The translations under genes and the position numbers were made by a program. Below are positions 1 through 6,820 of a stretch of DNA of 17,235 bases, in pieces; positions within the stretch are counted from its first letter, which is position 1, and every line of letters begins with the position of its first letter. The stretch lies in contig CANFJD010000025.1 of NCBI GenBank assembly GCA_947447315.1, forward strand, positions 1 to 17,235, written 5' to 3'. This stretch comes from Fimbriimonadaceae bacterium. Its GTDB lineage: Bacteria; Armatimonadota; Fimbriimonadia; Fimbriimonadales; Fimbriimonadaceae. The notes under the pieces were generated by a model, which saw nothing but the letters and a program-made list of their open reading frames with translations, made no database searches and was not told where the DNA came from.

Positions 1-228
1 ACCGCCAACGGCCGTCTCATAACCTTGGTCGCAACCAATAAGACAAAGTCTCCAAGGCCCTTGAACGTAGCGATCAAGGGCTTTTCCTCGGTTGGGGCCA
101 AGGGATTTGTTTACACAGCCGCCAACTTCAGCACGCCGGGGACCTTGGCGGCGACGTCCAAAGGCTGCAACCTCCTCGCGACATTGCTAGCCGAAAGTGT
201 CACAACATTTTTGGTCACGAAGTTATGA
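1..228 (+). CDS. C-terminal end of a probable secreted glycoside hydrolase (partial)
   Basis: The first reading frame is open from base 1 to the TGA at 226-228, giving the last 75 residues of a protein whose start lies left of the window. The segment DGRLITLVATNKTKS-like stretch, then KGFVYTAANFSTPGTLAA and the final LLAESVTTFLV, matches the style of the C-terminal beta-sandwich domain that follows the catalytic barrel in many secreted glycosidases (GH30/39/44/51 type). Such domains often end in a phrase like 'PAQSVTTFVI'. This is recognition of style, not an alignment, so the family is unresolved and the catalytic domain cannot be seen. The stop overlaps the next start as ATGA, so the two genes are probably translationally coupled. 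A hairpin at 57-81 lies within this coding frame and is not called a terminator. Confidence 0.6.
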   Translation, partial: TANGRLITLVATNKTKSPRPLNVAIKGFSSVGAKGFVYTAANFSTPGTLAATSKGCNLLATLLAESVTTFLVTKL

Positions 229-683
229 TTGATGTAGATGTTCATCGAAAATTAGGTTCTATAACGAATAACCGTAGTTGGAATCTGATTGAGTCGGCAG
301 AGTTAACGGCGGAGGAATCCGAAGAGTTGCTGGCAACGGCGATGGCCTCCGTCTATCATTGGACCGCGGTAGGAGACTCAGAAAAGTTTCCTGCTCGGGA
401 TCTGTTAGCCGGGGCGGCCTTGCTAAAGATCGGGTTAACCAAGATGAGCGAAGGATTCGTTCAGCGGGCTTACGACGCCTTGTCGCCAGCAGATCGTGCT
501 GAATGGGAACAGGCGTTTGCCCATGCCGTCCGGGCATGGTATCTGTGGCAGTGCGGGGAAACCGATACAGCGAGGGCACATTACCAGCAAGCGAAGGAAA
601 TAGGCGAAAACATGCCGGATCCAGAGGATCGAATGATCTTTTTCAATACATTCGATTTGATTCCTCCTCCATTGGCGGTGTAG
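225..683 (+). CDS. TPR-like helical protein of unknown function, 152 aa
   Basis: The product is a soluble, wholly helical 152-residue protein with no signal peptide or membrane segment. The segment LLATAMASVYHWTAVG near residues 35-50 and the end DPEDRMIFFNTFDLIP resemble a widespread family of about 140-150 residue TPR-like bacterial proteins. In that family a 'HAAHASxYHWxxVG' phrase is followed by helical repeats and an 'EEDRELFxxDLxxI' ending. The helix around residues 104-130 (WYLWQCGETDTARAHYQQAK) has the A-G-A spacing of a TPR helix pair. No biochemical role is known to me for the family. The ATG at 225 overlaps the preceding TGA by 4 bases, so it needs no Shine-Dalgarno sequence of its own, and none is visible. 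The upstream neighbour is the hydrolase end, but a functional link is not shown. Confidence 0.75.
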   Translation: MIDVDVHRKLGSITNNRSWNLIESAELTAEESEELLATAMASVYHWTAVGDSEKFPARDLLAGAALLKIGLTKMSEGFVQRAYDALSPADRAEWEQAFAHAVRAWYLWQCGETDTARAHYQQAKEIGENMPDPEDRMIFFNTFDLIPPPLAV

Positions 684-753
684 AGGGCGCGGCTGTCCAA
701 ATTTTCACCGTTATCGGTCTGTAAATGGGCCTAGACGCTCTGAAGTCTTTTCG

Positions 754-849
754 ATGATCAACACTTTGCCGATAGGTCTCGGCACGGATGAACTGGCATT
801 TCCGACATCGAATGGGAAAGATTGCTCGACCAGTAAACGCGAAGTTTAG
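754..849 (+). CDS. possible small ORF, 31 codons
   Basis: In the 174-base gap between two larger genes an ATG at 754 opens a frame of 31 codons beginning MINTLPIGLGTDELAFPT and ending SKREV before TAG at 847-849. The stop lies inside the AGGAG ribosome binding site (848-852) of the following gene, an arrangement typical of translational coupling. It has no clear Shine-Dalgarno sequence and I recognise no family. It could be a real small protein, a leader peptide, or the true N-terminus of the next gene separated by a frameshift, since that gene lies in a different frame and begins abruptly with a TTG codon. It could also be chance, as a frame this short is not rare. Confidence 0.3.
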   Translation: MINTLPIGLGTDELAFPTSNGKDCSTSKREV

Positions 850-852
850 GAG
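848..852 (+). promoter_or_regulatory. Shine-Dalgarno AGGAG for the gene at 858
   Basis: AGGAG lies 5 bases before TTG at 858. It supports TTG as the start. The frame is open upstream only back to 837, after a TAA at 834-836, and offers no better start codon there. Confidence 0.6.
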
Positions 853-857
853 ATTGC

Positions 858-1697
858 TTGTACGACAAAGACCCCCTAAAAATACTCTTCGACACCTATT
901 GGACGACGTCTGGCTGGAGGGATGAGCCGCTCATTTCCCCCGAAGATCGAGCCTTCGCTGAGGCGCACGGATTTATGTTTCCAAGCGAGACTTTGTCGCA
1001 CCGTGCAGTCGTGACCCGGGCCATCACCGCCGTAAAGAAGACCGCGCAAAGTAAAGTTGCTCGGGCATTCCTGGATGGTATCGGGCGCCAAAGTCCCGTC
1101 CACCGATCGGCCCTGGCCAGCTATGCCAACGGCTTGCCTTTACGGGCGCACATATATTTTGGTGAACATGCGTGTGACCGGTGCGGGCAGTACAAGTCTG
1201 ATGAAGTTGACTACAGTGTCTTCAACTTCGAACGCTACAAATTTGCCGGAGTGCGGCATGACCATCCCTCATTTATTGCCTTCGATCTGGAGCAGTTTCC
1301 TCGGCTAGAAATCTCCCCGTCGGTAGCCGCAGGGGCTGAACAATTGGCATTGATTCTCGACGCTTTGACGGCATTGCCAGAATCGGCGCGCGCGTCGGAT
1401 GCGGTCAAGGCGATTGCTCCCCTCATCAAAGAAAACGACGTGGCTCGCCGGTCCATCCTGGAGGTTCTGGGATACTGCGGAATTCTTCGGGTAAGGGGAA
1501 CGCCTGCGGTGTGGCAAAAGCAGCGAACAACTTGGGAAAAGGCTCCGCCGCCAAAGCCATCCAAGAATGATTGGAGCTATCCCCTCAACTGGTGGCGCGG
1601 GATCGACGGAGTTGATCTAAGCATGGCTCGGCACTGGTTCGGGGAATTTGGGGTGGCCCACGGAGGTGTGTCTAGTCAAGGACCGGATCAAGCTTGA
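858..1697 (+). CDS. conserved hypothetical protein, 279 aa
   Basis: This is a soluble protein with no signal peptide or transmembrane segment. It starts at TTG, set by AGGAG 5 bases upstream. Visible marks are a lone CDRCG pair near residues 105-109, a phrase FNFERYKFAGVRHDHP followed by AFDLEQF in the middle, ILEVLGYCGIL near residue 200, and YPLNWWRGIDGVD near residues 240-253. These phrases look like conserved blocks of a family of uncharacterised bacterial proteins I have seen without an assigned function. One CxxC pair alone is not enough to claim zinc binding. Its 3' end overlaps the convergent gene on the other strand by 26 bases (1672-1697). It may form a unit with the small ORF before it and the TPR-like gene further upstream. 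I give no function. Confidence 0.75.
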   Translation: MYDKDPLKILFDTYWTTSGWRDEPLISPEDRAFAEAHGFMFPSETLSHRAVVTRAITAVKKTAQSKVARAFLDGIGRQSPVHRSALASYANGLPLRAHIYFGEHACDRCGQYKSDEVDYSVFNFERYKFAGVRHDHPSFIAFDLEQFPRLEISPSVAAGAEQLALILDALTALPESARASDAVKAIAPLIKENDVARRSILEVLGYCGILRVRGTPAVWQKQRTTWEKAPPPKPSKNDWSYPLNWWRGIDGVDLSMARHWFGEFGVAHGGVSSQGPDQA

Positions 1698-2124
1698 TGG
1701 TGACCACTCGCTTTCTTGACTTGCTGATGATCTGCACCCATTCCTGAGCGTTCAATTTGACGTTTACCTTTTGAGTGATCGTTGTCCCGTTCCGTGTATT
1801 CGAGATTTCCACTGACAATCCAAAGCGACCGTCCTTCGTTCGGCTGGGAAGCAACCACAGCTTGTCACCGTTTCCGTTTTGATCGGTGATGCTTGTCGAA
1901 GCTGCCATTGACTCCAGAGTCCGAATCATCGGACTCGTCACAAGCTTGGTTGTTGCCGCGAAAGTCACTTTGGGCTCGATGGGTGATACCGAAATTTCAG
2001 GGCCCTTAATGTTTGGTACCTCCACGACTTTGCATTCCAAGCGGAACTGCATTGGTGCTTGAGTCGTTGCCGCCGCCTCTTGCTGGACTGCGAATGAAAG
2101 AAAAATTGCCGCTGCGGTTATCAT
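1672..2124 (-). CDS. small exported protein with a secretin-like segment, 150 aa
   Basis: The N-terminus MITAAAIFLSFAVQQEAAA is a short hydrophobic signal peptide with no Lys or Arg, so the product is probably exported. After it, FRLECKVVEV and then TSPMIRTLESMAASTSI, followed by a DGRFGLSVEI strand and VVTIKLDPV, recall the order of strands in the C-terminal domain of type II/III secretins ('QVxxEAxIxEV', 'aPxVxTLNgqxAxixvG', then a strand-rich end). It is far too short for a complete secretin (about 400 residues or more), so it is either a stand-alone beta domain or a diverged relative. This similarity is pattern recognition only. The start is firm: GGAGA lies 6 bases before the ATG, and a -35/-10 pair lies upstream. 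It is transcribed after rmlA on the same strand but from its own promoter. Confidence 0.7.
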   Translation of the reverse strand: MITAAAIFLSFAVQQEAAATTQAPMQFRLECKVVEVPNIKGPEISVSPIEPKVTFAATTKLVTSPMIRTLESMAASTSITDQNGNGDKLWLLPSRTKDGRFGLSVEISNTRNGTTITQKVNVKLNAQEWVQIISKSRKRVVTIKLDPVLD

Positions 2125-2130
2125 GGATTT

Positions 2131-2135
2131 TCTCC
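2131..2135 (-). promoter_or_regulatory. Shine-Dalgarno GGAGA for the gene starting at 2124
   Basis: On the minus strand GGAGA is followed by 6 bases and then the ATG whose first base is 2124. It fixes that start. Confidence 0.65.
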
Positions 2136-2159
2136 GATCAAGCGTGTTTGCTTATTCAT

Positions 2160-2188
2160 CTTATAGCCAAATCCTGAACGGCGGGCAA
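2160..2188 (-). promoter_or_regulatory. sigma-70-like promoter with both boxes
   Basis: Read on the minus strand, TTGCCC (2188-2183) is followed after exactly 17 bases by TATAAG (2165-2160). Transcription would begin near 2153 and give a leader of about 30 bases that includes the GGAGA site. It lies just behind rmlA, so the small exported protein can be expressed independently of the LON-rmlA pair. Confidence 0.6.
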
Positions 2189-2191
2189 TAA

Positions 2192-3082
2192 TTACTTCAC
2201 CAAATTTTGTAAATAAATGCCGTACTCGGTCTTTGCCAGTGGATGAGCCAACCGTAACAGTTGATCAGACGAAATAAAGCCCTGGTTGTAGGCTATCTCC
2301 TCCGGGCATGAAATCATCAGACCTTGGCGGGTCTCGATCGTTTCCACGTAGTTTGCCGCCTGCAGGAGGGAAGCATGGGTGCCGGTATCTAGCCAAGCAA
2401 ACCCACGCCCCAATATCTCCACGGAAAGCTCTCCGGCCTCCAGATACTTCCGGTTCAAATCCGTAATTTCGTATTCGCCTCGGGGTCCGGGCTGAAGGTC
2501 TCGCGCAATCCCGCAAACCTGGCGATCATAAAAATACAGTCCCGTAACGGCGTAATTGGACTTCGGTTGGGTCGGTTTTTCTTCAATCGTGAGGGCTTTA
2601 CCGCTGGCATCAAAATCCACCACTCCGTACCGCTCAGGATCACGCACGTAGTAAGCGAACACCGTCGCCCCTTCTATCCGTTGATCCGCGCGATGCAACT
2701 GGTCCACCAGCCCGTGACCGTAATAAATGTTGTCGCCAAGAATTAGGGCCGAAGGATGATCCCCAACAAAATCCGCACCAATTGTAAATGCCTGGGCCAA
2801 CCCTTTCGGCTCGGGCTGAACCGCGTACTGAATGTCGAGCCCCCACTGCGAGCCATCGGCCAACAATCGCCGAAACTGCGGTTGGTCTTCCGGAGTGGTG
2901 ATAATCAGGATCTCGCGAATCCCCGCCAGCATCAAAACACTTAGCGGATAGTAAATCATCGGCTTGTTGTAAACCGGCATGAGCTGCTTGCTGACACTCA
3001 GAGTGAGAGGATGGAGACGGGTGCCAGCCCCTCCCGCGAGAATAATGCCCCGACGGTTGTTGTTCAATTGGGGCTGATCCAT
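2192..3082 (-). CDS. rmlA: glucose-1-phosphate thymidylyltransferase
   Basis: This enzyme joins dTTP and glucose-1-phosphate to form dTDP-glucose, the first step toward dTDP-L-rhamnose for cell-surface polysaccharides, and acts in the cytosol as an oligomer. The 296-residue length is normal for the family. Visible marks are the nucleotide-binding loop LAGGAGTRLHPLT (residues 15-27), SKQLMPVYNKPMIYYPLS (31-48), metal-binding Asp117 in GDN, EEKP (167-170) and Asp232 in LDTGT. The ATG at 3082 lies within the end of the LON-domain gene, a 19-base overlap. A TTG codon at residue 6 overlaps that gene's stop and is a possible alternative start. No rmlB, rmlC or rmlD is in the window, so the rest of the pathway must lie elsewhere. 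The Shine-Dalgarno sequence is weak, so coupled translation is likely. Confidence 0.95.
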   Translation of the reverse strand: MDQPQLNNNRRGIILAGGAGTRLHPLTLSVSKQLMPVYNKPMIYYPLSVLMLAGIREILIITTPEDQPQFRRLLADGSQWGLDIQYAVQPEPKGLAQAFTIGADFVGDHPSALILGDNIYYGHGLVDQLHRADQRIEGATVFAYYVRDPERYGVVDFDASGKALTIEEKPTQPKSNYAVTGLYFYDRQVCGIARDLQPGPRGEYEITDLNRKYLEAGELSVEILGRGFAWLDTGTHASLLQAANYVETIETRQGLMISCPEEIAYNQGFISSDQLLRLAHPLAKTEYGIYLQNLVK

Positions 3083-3780
3083 TCCCGAAGCTCTTGGCTG
3101 TCGATTCGGTAGTAATTCGGCTGATCAGCATCCATGATATGGGTGCGCAAGACCGGCAGCAATGCCTCAAACCGTTCGATGGTGTCAGTCGTCTCCAGCA
3201 GCCGTTGCTTATTGATGTTTTCCATGCTGAGCAAGTTGGCTATGGTAAAGCTAAGTGCAACAGGGTCAGGCGGGAAAACTACTTGCACACCAAACTCCTG
3301 TCGTTCAAACAATCTTTGCACCAGGACTTCAAACTCTTCGCGAGCCTGCTCCAAAAGAAATGCGGCACGGTCGGGGTCGGAGACGGGTTCTTCCTCAACC
3401 GGCTCAACAAGGCCAATGAGATGAGCCTCGCGATCGTCCAGGTGTCGGATCCGGAATCGTCGCTCGCCTTGAACGTAGATATCCATCCGTCCGTCGTCGT
3501 AGTTATGGACATCCTTGATGCGAACGGCGGTCCCAACCCGGTAAGGATCCGCGATTTCGCCAACTTCAAAACCGCTACGGATCAAGACAATCCCAAACGG
3601 AGCATCAGCGGCGATGCAGTCACGTACCATCGACTGATAGCGTTCTTCAAATACGTGAAGTTGAATGCTCGCGTACGGAAAGAGAACGGTATTCAGGGGG
3701 AATAGCGGTAATTGCTCTAGCCCTCGCACAAAATCCATATGAACCTGACGGTAAGAAACGCCCTCCCGATGAAGAATCAA
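3064..3780 (-). CDS. LON substrate-binding (PUA-like) domain protein
   Basis: The product is a single LON N-terminal domain without the AAA+ ATPase or Ser-Lys protease parts of the Lon protease. The family signature LPLFPLNTVLFP, HVFEERYQ and FGIVLIRSG are all visible, as is RVGTAVRIKDVHNYDDG. Stand-alone proteins of this kind (about 190-230 residues) are common but have no settled function. The longest frame starts at TTG 3780, but that codon lies only 3 bases past a TATAAT box, too close for the transcript to contain it. An ATG at 3738 (residue 15, giving MDFVRGLEQLPLFPL) fits the usual family N-terminus better and has AGG 5 bases upstream. I therefore favour 3738 as the true start. The gene overlaps rmlA by 19 bases and the pair is probably one transcript. 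Confidence 0.88.
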   Translation of the reverse strand: MILHREGVSYRQVHMDFVRGLEQLPLFPLNTVLFPYASIQLHVFEERYQSMVRDCIAADAPFGIVLIRSGFEVGEIADPYRVGTAVRIKDVHNYDDGRMDIYVQGERRFRIRHLDDREAHLIGLVEPVEEEPVSDPDRAAFLLEQAREEFEVLVQRLFERQEFGVQVVFPPDPVALSFTIANLLSMENINKQRLLETTDTIERFEALLPVLRTHIMDADQPNYYRIDSQELREWISPN

Positions 3781-3783
3781 GTC

Positions 3784-3789
3784 ATTATA
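3784..3789 (-). promoter_or_regulatory. -10 box TATAAT for the LON-rmlA transcript
   Basis: A perfect TATAAT is read on the minus strand. Transcription would begin near 3777, giving about 39 bases of leader before the ATG at 3738. No TTGACA-like -35 stands 16-18 bases upstream. It faces away from the kinase promoter, with 38 bases between the two -10 boxes. Confidence 0.55.
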
Positions 3790-3827
3790 GCTTCCGAAAG
3801 AGGTGTGCGAGAGGCAGGCTGAAAAGG

Positions 3828-3833
3828 TACGAT
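3828..3833 (+). promoter_or_regulatory. -10 box TACGAT, leaderless-type promoter of the histidine kinase
   Basis: TACGAT is followed by exactly 6 bases and then the GTG start at 3840, so the transcript should begin at or next to the start codon. There is no Shine-Dalgarno sequence and no recognisable -35. The same 6-base arrangement recurs before nadA and the GH10 gene. Confidence 0.5.
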
Positions 3834-3839
3834 TCCCGC

Positions 3840-5555
3840 GTGTCTACTGATGCGGTGATGGCCCCCGGAGGGGGAGACGAGAACGAGAGGCTGCGAAAGC
3901 AAGTTCGCGAGCTACAAGAACGCGTTAACCAGCTGGAAACCGATAAGAATCTGCCGGGAACTCGCTCGGCGGAAAACGATGTCACTCCGCTCAGCGAAGC
4001 TGACGTGACCTTGCGCCGCTTGGTGCATCGTATTGCGATGATTTTGCAGGCCGAGAAGATCGTGATCATGTTTTACGATCAGGAATCAGGCGAGCTCCTC
4101 GGCATTCCTCCGGCACTTGGCGTAGACGAAGAGCACTTGAGAGCGTTCCGTGTTCGCGCCAGTCAGGGCGTTTCGGGCGAGGTTTTCCGGAATGGCGAGC
4201 CGATCATTTTCCATGATTCATTGACCGATCCGAGAACCCAGCGCGATCCTTTCGGGCTGCTGAATGTTCGAAATGGTCTGACAGTTCCGCTCGTCATCGA
4301 AAAGCGAGACGAGGAGAATCGGGTCACCGAGCGAAACACCATCGGTGTTCTGCACGCGTTCAACAAGCGGCATGGGGATGATTTCAACGACGAGGACGTG
4401 CGACTGCTCGAGCGAATGGCACGAAACGTTGGCTCCATCATCGCCAACTTGCAGCTCTACCGAGAGGTTGTCGAAGAGAAGGAAGAACTCGCTCAGACTT
4501 TTGAGTCGCTCAATGCTGCTCTCATTCTAGTGTCCGCCGAGGGACGGCTTTCTCAAGCCAACTCCTCTGCCCGAGCCGTGTTTGGTCTCGGAGCAGAGTC
4601 AATCGGAAAGAGCGCGAAAGATCAGATTCAGAATGACGATTTGTGGTCGTTAGTAGAGGAAGCTCACCGCGGCGGTGAAGGAAGCAAGCGCGATCTGAAT
4701 CTGACCATTGCGAACTCCGAGCGCATTTTTGAGGCCCAAGCGGCTCAGGTACGTGGCGAGGATGGCCGCGATCTGGGTGTGGTGGTAATCATGCAGGACG
4801 TGACCGATATCAAGAATATCGACCGCATGAAGTCCGGTTTCGTGGCGATGGCATCGCATGAATTGCGAACGCCGCTCACCGCAATTAAGGGATTCTCCTC
4901 CACCTTGCTCGAGGGGCTTGATGACGATATCTATAGTAAAGAGGATCAGCGCGAGTTTCTCGGCATCGTTGTCCACGAGTGCGACCGCCTCCGTCGACTC
5001 ATCGATGACTTGTTGAACACGAGTCGCATTGAAGCGGGAGAATCACTTACCCCGGACTATACGGAGATTGACCTTCAGGATCTTCTGGACAAGTCGGCCA
5101 AGGTTCAGAATCAGGCCAGCACCACGCATGACGTGAAGCTAAAGGTTCACAACGAACTACCCGCAACTATCATCGGTGACCGAGATAAGTTAGATCAGAT
5201 TCTGACGAACCTGTTGAACAATGCAATTAAGTATTCGCCGGGCGGCGGCGACGTGATTATTCACGCCACCTATGAAGCGGAGACGGATACGATTTTGTTC
5301 GGTGTCCAGGACCATGGTTTAGGCATTCCCAAGGAGCACCTAGGCAAGGTGTTTGAGAAGTTCCACCGAGTTAACAACGATGATAACCGTAAGATCTACG
5401 GAACGGGCCTCGGCTTGTTCTTGGTGAAGCACTTGGTGGATCGCGTTCACATGGGCCAAATTTGGGTGGATAGTGAAGTTGGTAAAGGGTCCACCTTCTT
5501 GGTGCGAATTCCCGCCAAGTTGGATATCGAAAAGGCGAAAGAACTGAACGGATAA
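3840..5555 (+). CDS. soluble GAF-PAS sensor histidine kinase
   Basis: The 571-residue protein has no membrane segment. In order it shows a short coiled coil (about 13-36), a GAF domain (about 50-205), a linker helix, a PAS domain (about 218-325), a HisKA dimerisation helix pair with the phosphorylatable His340 in SHELRTPLTAIKGF, and a complete HATPase domain. The HATPase has the N box LDQILTNLLNNAIKYS (451-466), G1 DHGLGI (491-496), F box FEKFHR (505-510) and G2 GTGLGL (521-526). It is a complete cytosolic kinase sensing an internal signal; the ligand cannot be read from the sequence. No response regulator is encoded in the window. The GTG start fits the -10 box 6 bases upstream; ATG at codon 7 is an alternative. 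The GH172 gene follows after 8 bases, so the two are probably co-transcribed. Confidence 0.93.
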   Translation: MSTDAVMAPGGGDENERLRKQVRELQERVNQLETDKNLPGTRSAENDVTPLSEADVTLRRLVHRIAMILQAEKIVIMFYDQESGELLGIPPALGVDEEHLRAFRVRASQGVSGEVFRNGEPIIFHDSLTDPRTQRDPFGLLNVRNGLTVPLVIEKRDEENRVTERNTIGVLHAFNKRHGDDFNDEDVRLLERMARNVGSIIANLQLYREVVEEKEELAQTFESLNAALILVSAEGRLSQANSSARAVFGLGAESIGKSAKDQIQNDDLWSLVEEAHRGGEGSKRDLNLTIANSERIFEAQAAQVRGEDGRDLGVVVIMQDVTDIKNIDRMKSGFVAMASHELRTPLTAIKGFSSTLLEGLDDDIYSKEDQREFLGIVVHECDRLRRLIDDLLNTSRIEAGESLTPDYTEIDLQDLLDKSAKVQNQASTTHDVKLKVHNELPATIIGDRDKLDQILTNLLNNAIKYSPGGGDVIIHATYEAETDTILFGVQDHGLGIPKEHLGKVFEKFHRVNNDDNRKIYGTGLGLFLVKHLVDRVHMGQIWVDSEVGKGSTFLVRIPAKLDIEKAKELNG

Positions 5556-5563
5556 AGGCAAAG

Positions 5564-6700
5564 ATGAGTATCGGACCGATGGCGCATCTAGCGCAAATAG
5601 TCGACGCGCAAAGTAAGCGAATCTCGAGTTTCGACCGATCGGGGGGAAATGCTGATTTCATTCCGATCGGTGCGGGAGAGACGAAGGATCTCGCCGTGAT
5701 CGAAGGGGCCGGGATCATCAAGCACATCTGGGTGACGCTGTCGAGCCAAGATGCGCTCGCCCGCCGTAATCTCATTCTGCGCGCTTATTGGGACGGTCAA
5801 GAACATCCGAGCGTGGAAAGTCCGATTGGAGAGTTCTTTGGCCAGGGCTGGGGCATGAAATACAATTGGGTTTCGTTGCCGCTAGCCGCCGCGCCGAAGG
5901 AAGGCAATGCCTTGGTTTGCTACTTTCCGATGCCGTTCGGGGCTGGGGCTCGAATCACGATTGAGAATGATAGCGAAGAGCCGTGCCCGCACTTCTACTA
6001 CTACATCGACTACGAAAGCCACGCGAGTATTCCGGATGATCAGGGACGGTTTCACGCTCAGTACCGGCAGGAATTGACGCAACCGGAGAGCGACTTCGGT
6101 GACCGGGAAAATGAGTGGGCAGTTCTCGGAGAGTTTTCCAATAATCCCACCGACAAGTTCAACTATGTATTTTGCGAGCCCCAAGGCAAGGGTCACTTCG
6201 TCGGCGTCAATTACTTCGTAAACTGCCCGTCTCCGATTTGGTATGGCGAGGGGGACGACATGTTTTTGGTGGATGGAGAGGATTGGCCCGGGTCTGCCCA
6301 CGGAACGGGAACTGAAGACTACTTTAACCAGAGTTGGTGCCCAGATGAGAAGTATCTGCACCCCTACTTCGGCACTGCGCGCGCTCCTGGTCGAGAAAAT
6401 GATTCGCCTCGATTTGGTTGGCTAGGCCGCACGCATGTGTACCGATTCCACTTGGAAGATCCGATCCGGTTTACGAAGTCGCTCCGAGCCTCCATCGAGC
6501 ACGGGCATGCCAACTGTCTCACGTTGGATCTTGCTAGCGTCGCTTACTGGTACCAGACATTGCCTTCGGCGCCGTTTGCCGCTCTCCCGGATCGAGAAAA
6601 GCGGGCTCCACTTCCTGAAATTGGGGTTGTGGATGTACACCGTTGGCGAGATTGTTGGCGATCACATCGAGAAGGGGCCCGCTGGGGCAACATTAGCTAG
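5564..6700 (+). CDS. GH172 (DUF2961) glycoside hydrolase, cytosolic
   Basis: The 378-residue protein carries the DUF2961 signature: WYGEGDDMFLVDGEDWPG, the family hallmark HGTGTEDYFNQ (residues 246-256), and near the C-terminus DLASVAYWYQ. Characterised GH172 members act on D-fructofuranosyl or D-arabinofuranosyl linkages and work as oligomers of double jelly-roll units. Glu229 (GEGD) and Glu251 (GTEDYF) are the candidate catalytic pair, from family knowledge rather than alignment. It has no signal peptide, so it should act in the cytosol on imported sugars, which fits the ABC importer downstream. AAAGG 5 bases before the ATG serves as ribosome binding site. It lies 8 bases behind the histidine kinase. 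The substrate cannot be told from sequence alone. Confidence 0.88.
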   Translation: MSIGPMAHLAQIVDAQSKRISSFDRSGGNADFIPIGAGETKDLAVIEGAGIIKHIWVTLSSQDALARRNLILRAYWDGQEHPSVESPIGEFFGQGWGMKYNWVSLPLAAAPKEGNALVCYFPMPFGAGARITIENDSEEPCPHFYYYIDYESHASIPDDQGRFHAQYRQELTQPESDFGDRENEWAVLGEFSNNPTDKFNYVFCEPQGKGHFVGVNYFVNCPSPIWYGEGDDMFLVDGEDWPGSAHGTGTEDYFNQSWCPDEKYLHPYFGTARAPGRENDSPRFGWLGRTHVYRFHLEDPIRFTKSLRASIEHGHANCLTLDLASVAYWYQTLPSAPFAALPDREKRAPLPEIGVVDVHRWRDCWRSHREGARWGNIS

Positions 6701-6814
6701 TCAGTTCGCGACTTTCGTCCCGCTTTATTGGGTTGGGAACCAATCTCCCGTCGCAGTCGCGTATAACAAACCGGCGGGGAGGGCTTACGTAGTGCCTGCT
6801 CGCTCGTTGGAGCA

Positions 6815-6820
6815 TATAAT
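6815..6820 (+). promoter_or_regulatory. -10 box TATAAT in a GCATATAATT motif, protease promoter
   Basis: TATAAT stands in the 10-mer GCATATAATT (6812-6821), which also occurs before the binding-protein gene. The TTG at 6830 is 9 bases beyond the box, so the leader would be only about 0-3 bases. No convincing -35 is present. Confidence 0.5.

Noticed and set aside
57..85. Hairpin GCCCTTGA / TCAAGGGC followed by TTTT, like an intrinsic terminator
   Set aside because: It lies inside an open frame (1-228) that looks like the end of a real hydrolase and whose stop couples to the next gene. A terminator there would cut both genes.
858..1697. CDRC pair in the 279-residue protein as a zinc finger
   Set aside because: There is only one CxxC and no second Cys/His pair nearby that would complete a metal site.
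3094..3705. Long plus-strand frame of 203 codons opposite the LON-domain gene
   Set aside because: It is the shadow of a clear family member on the other strand and has no recognisable domain or ribosome binding site.
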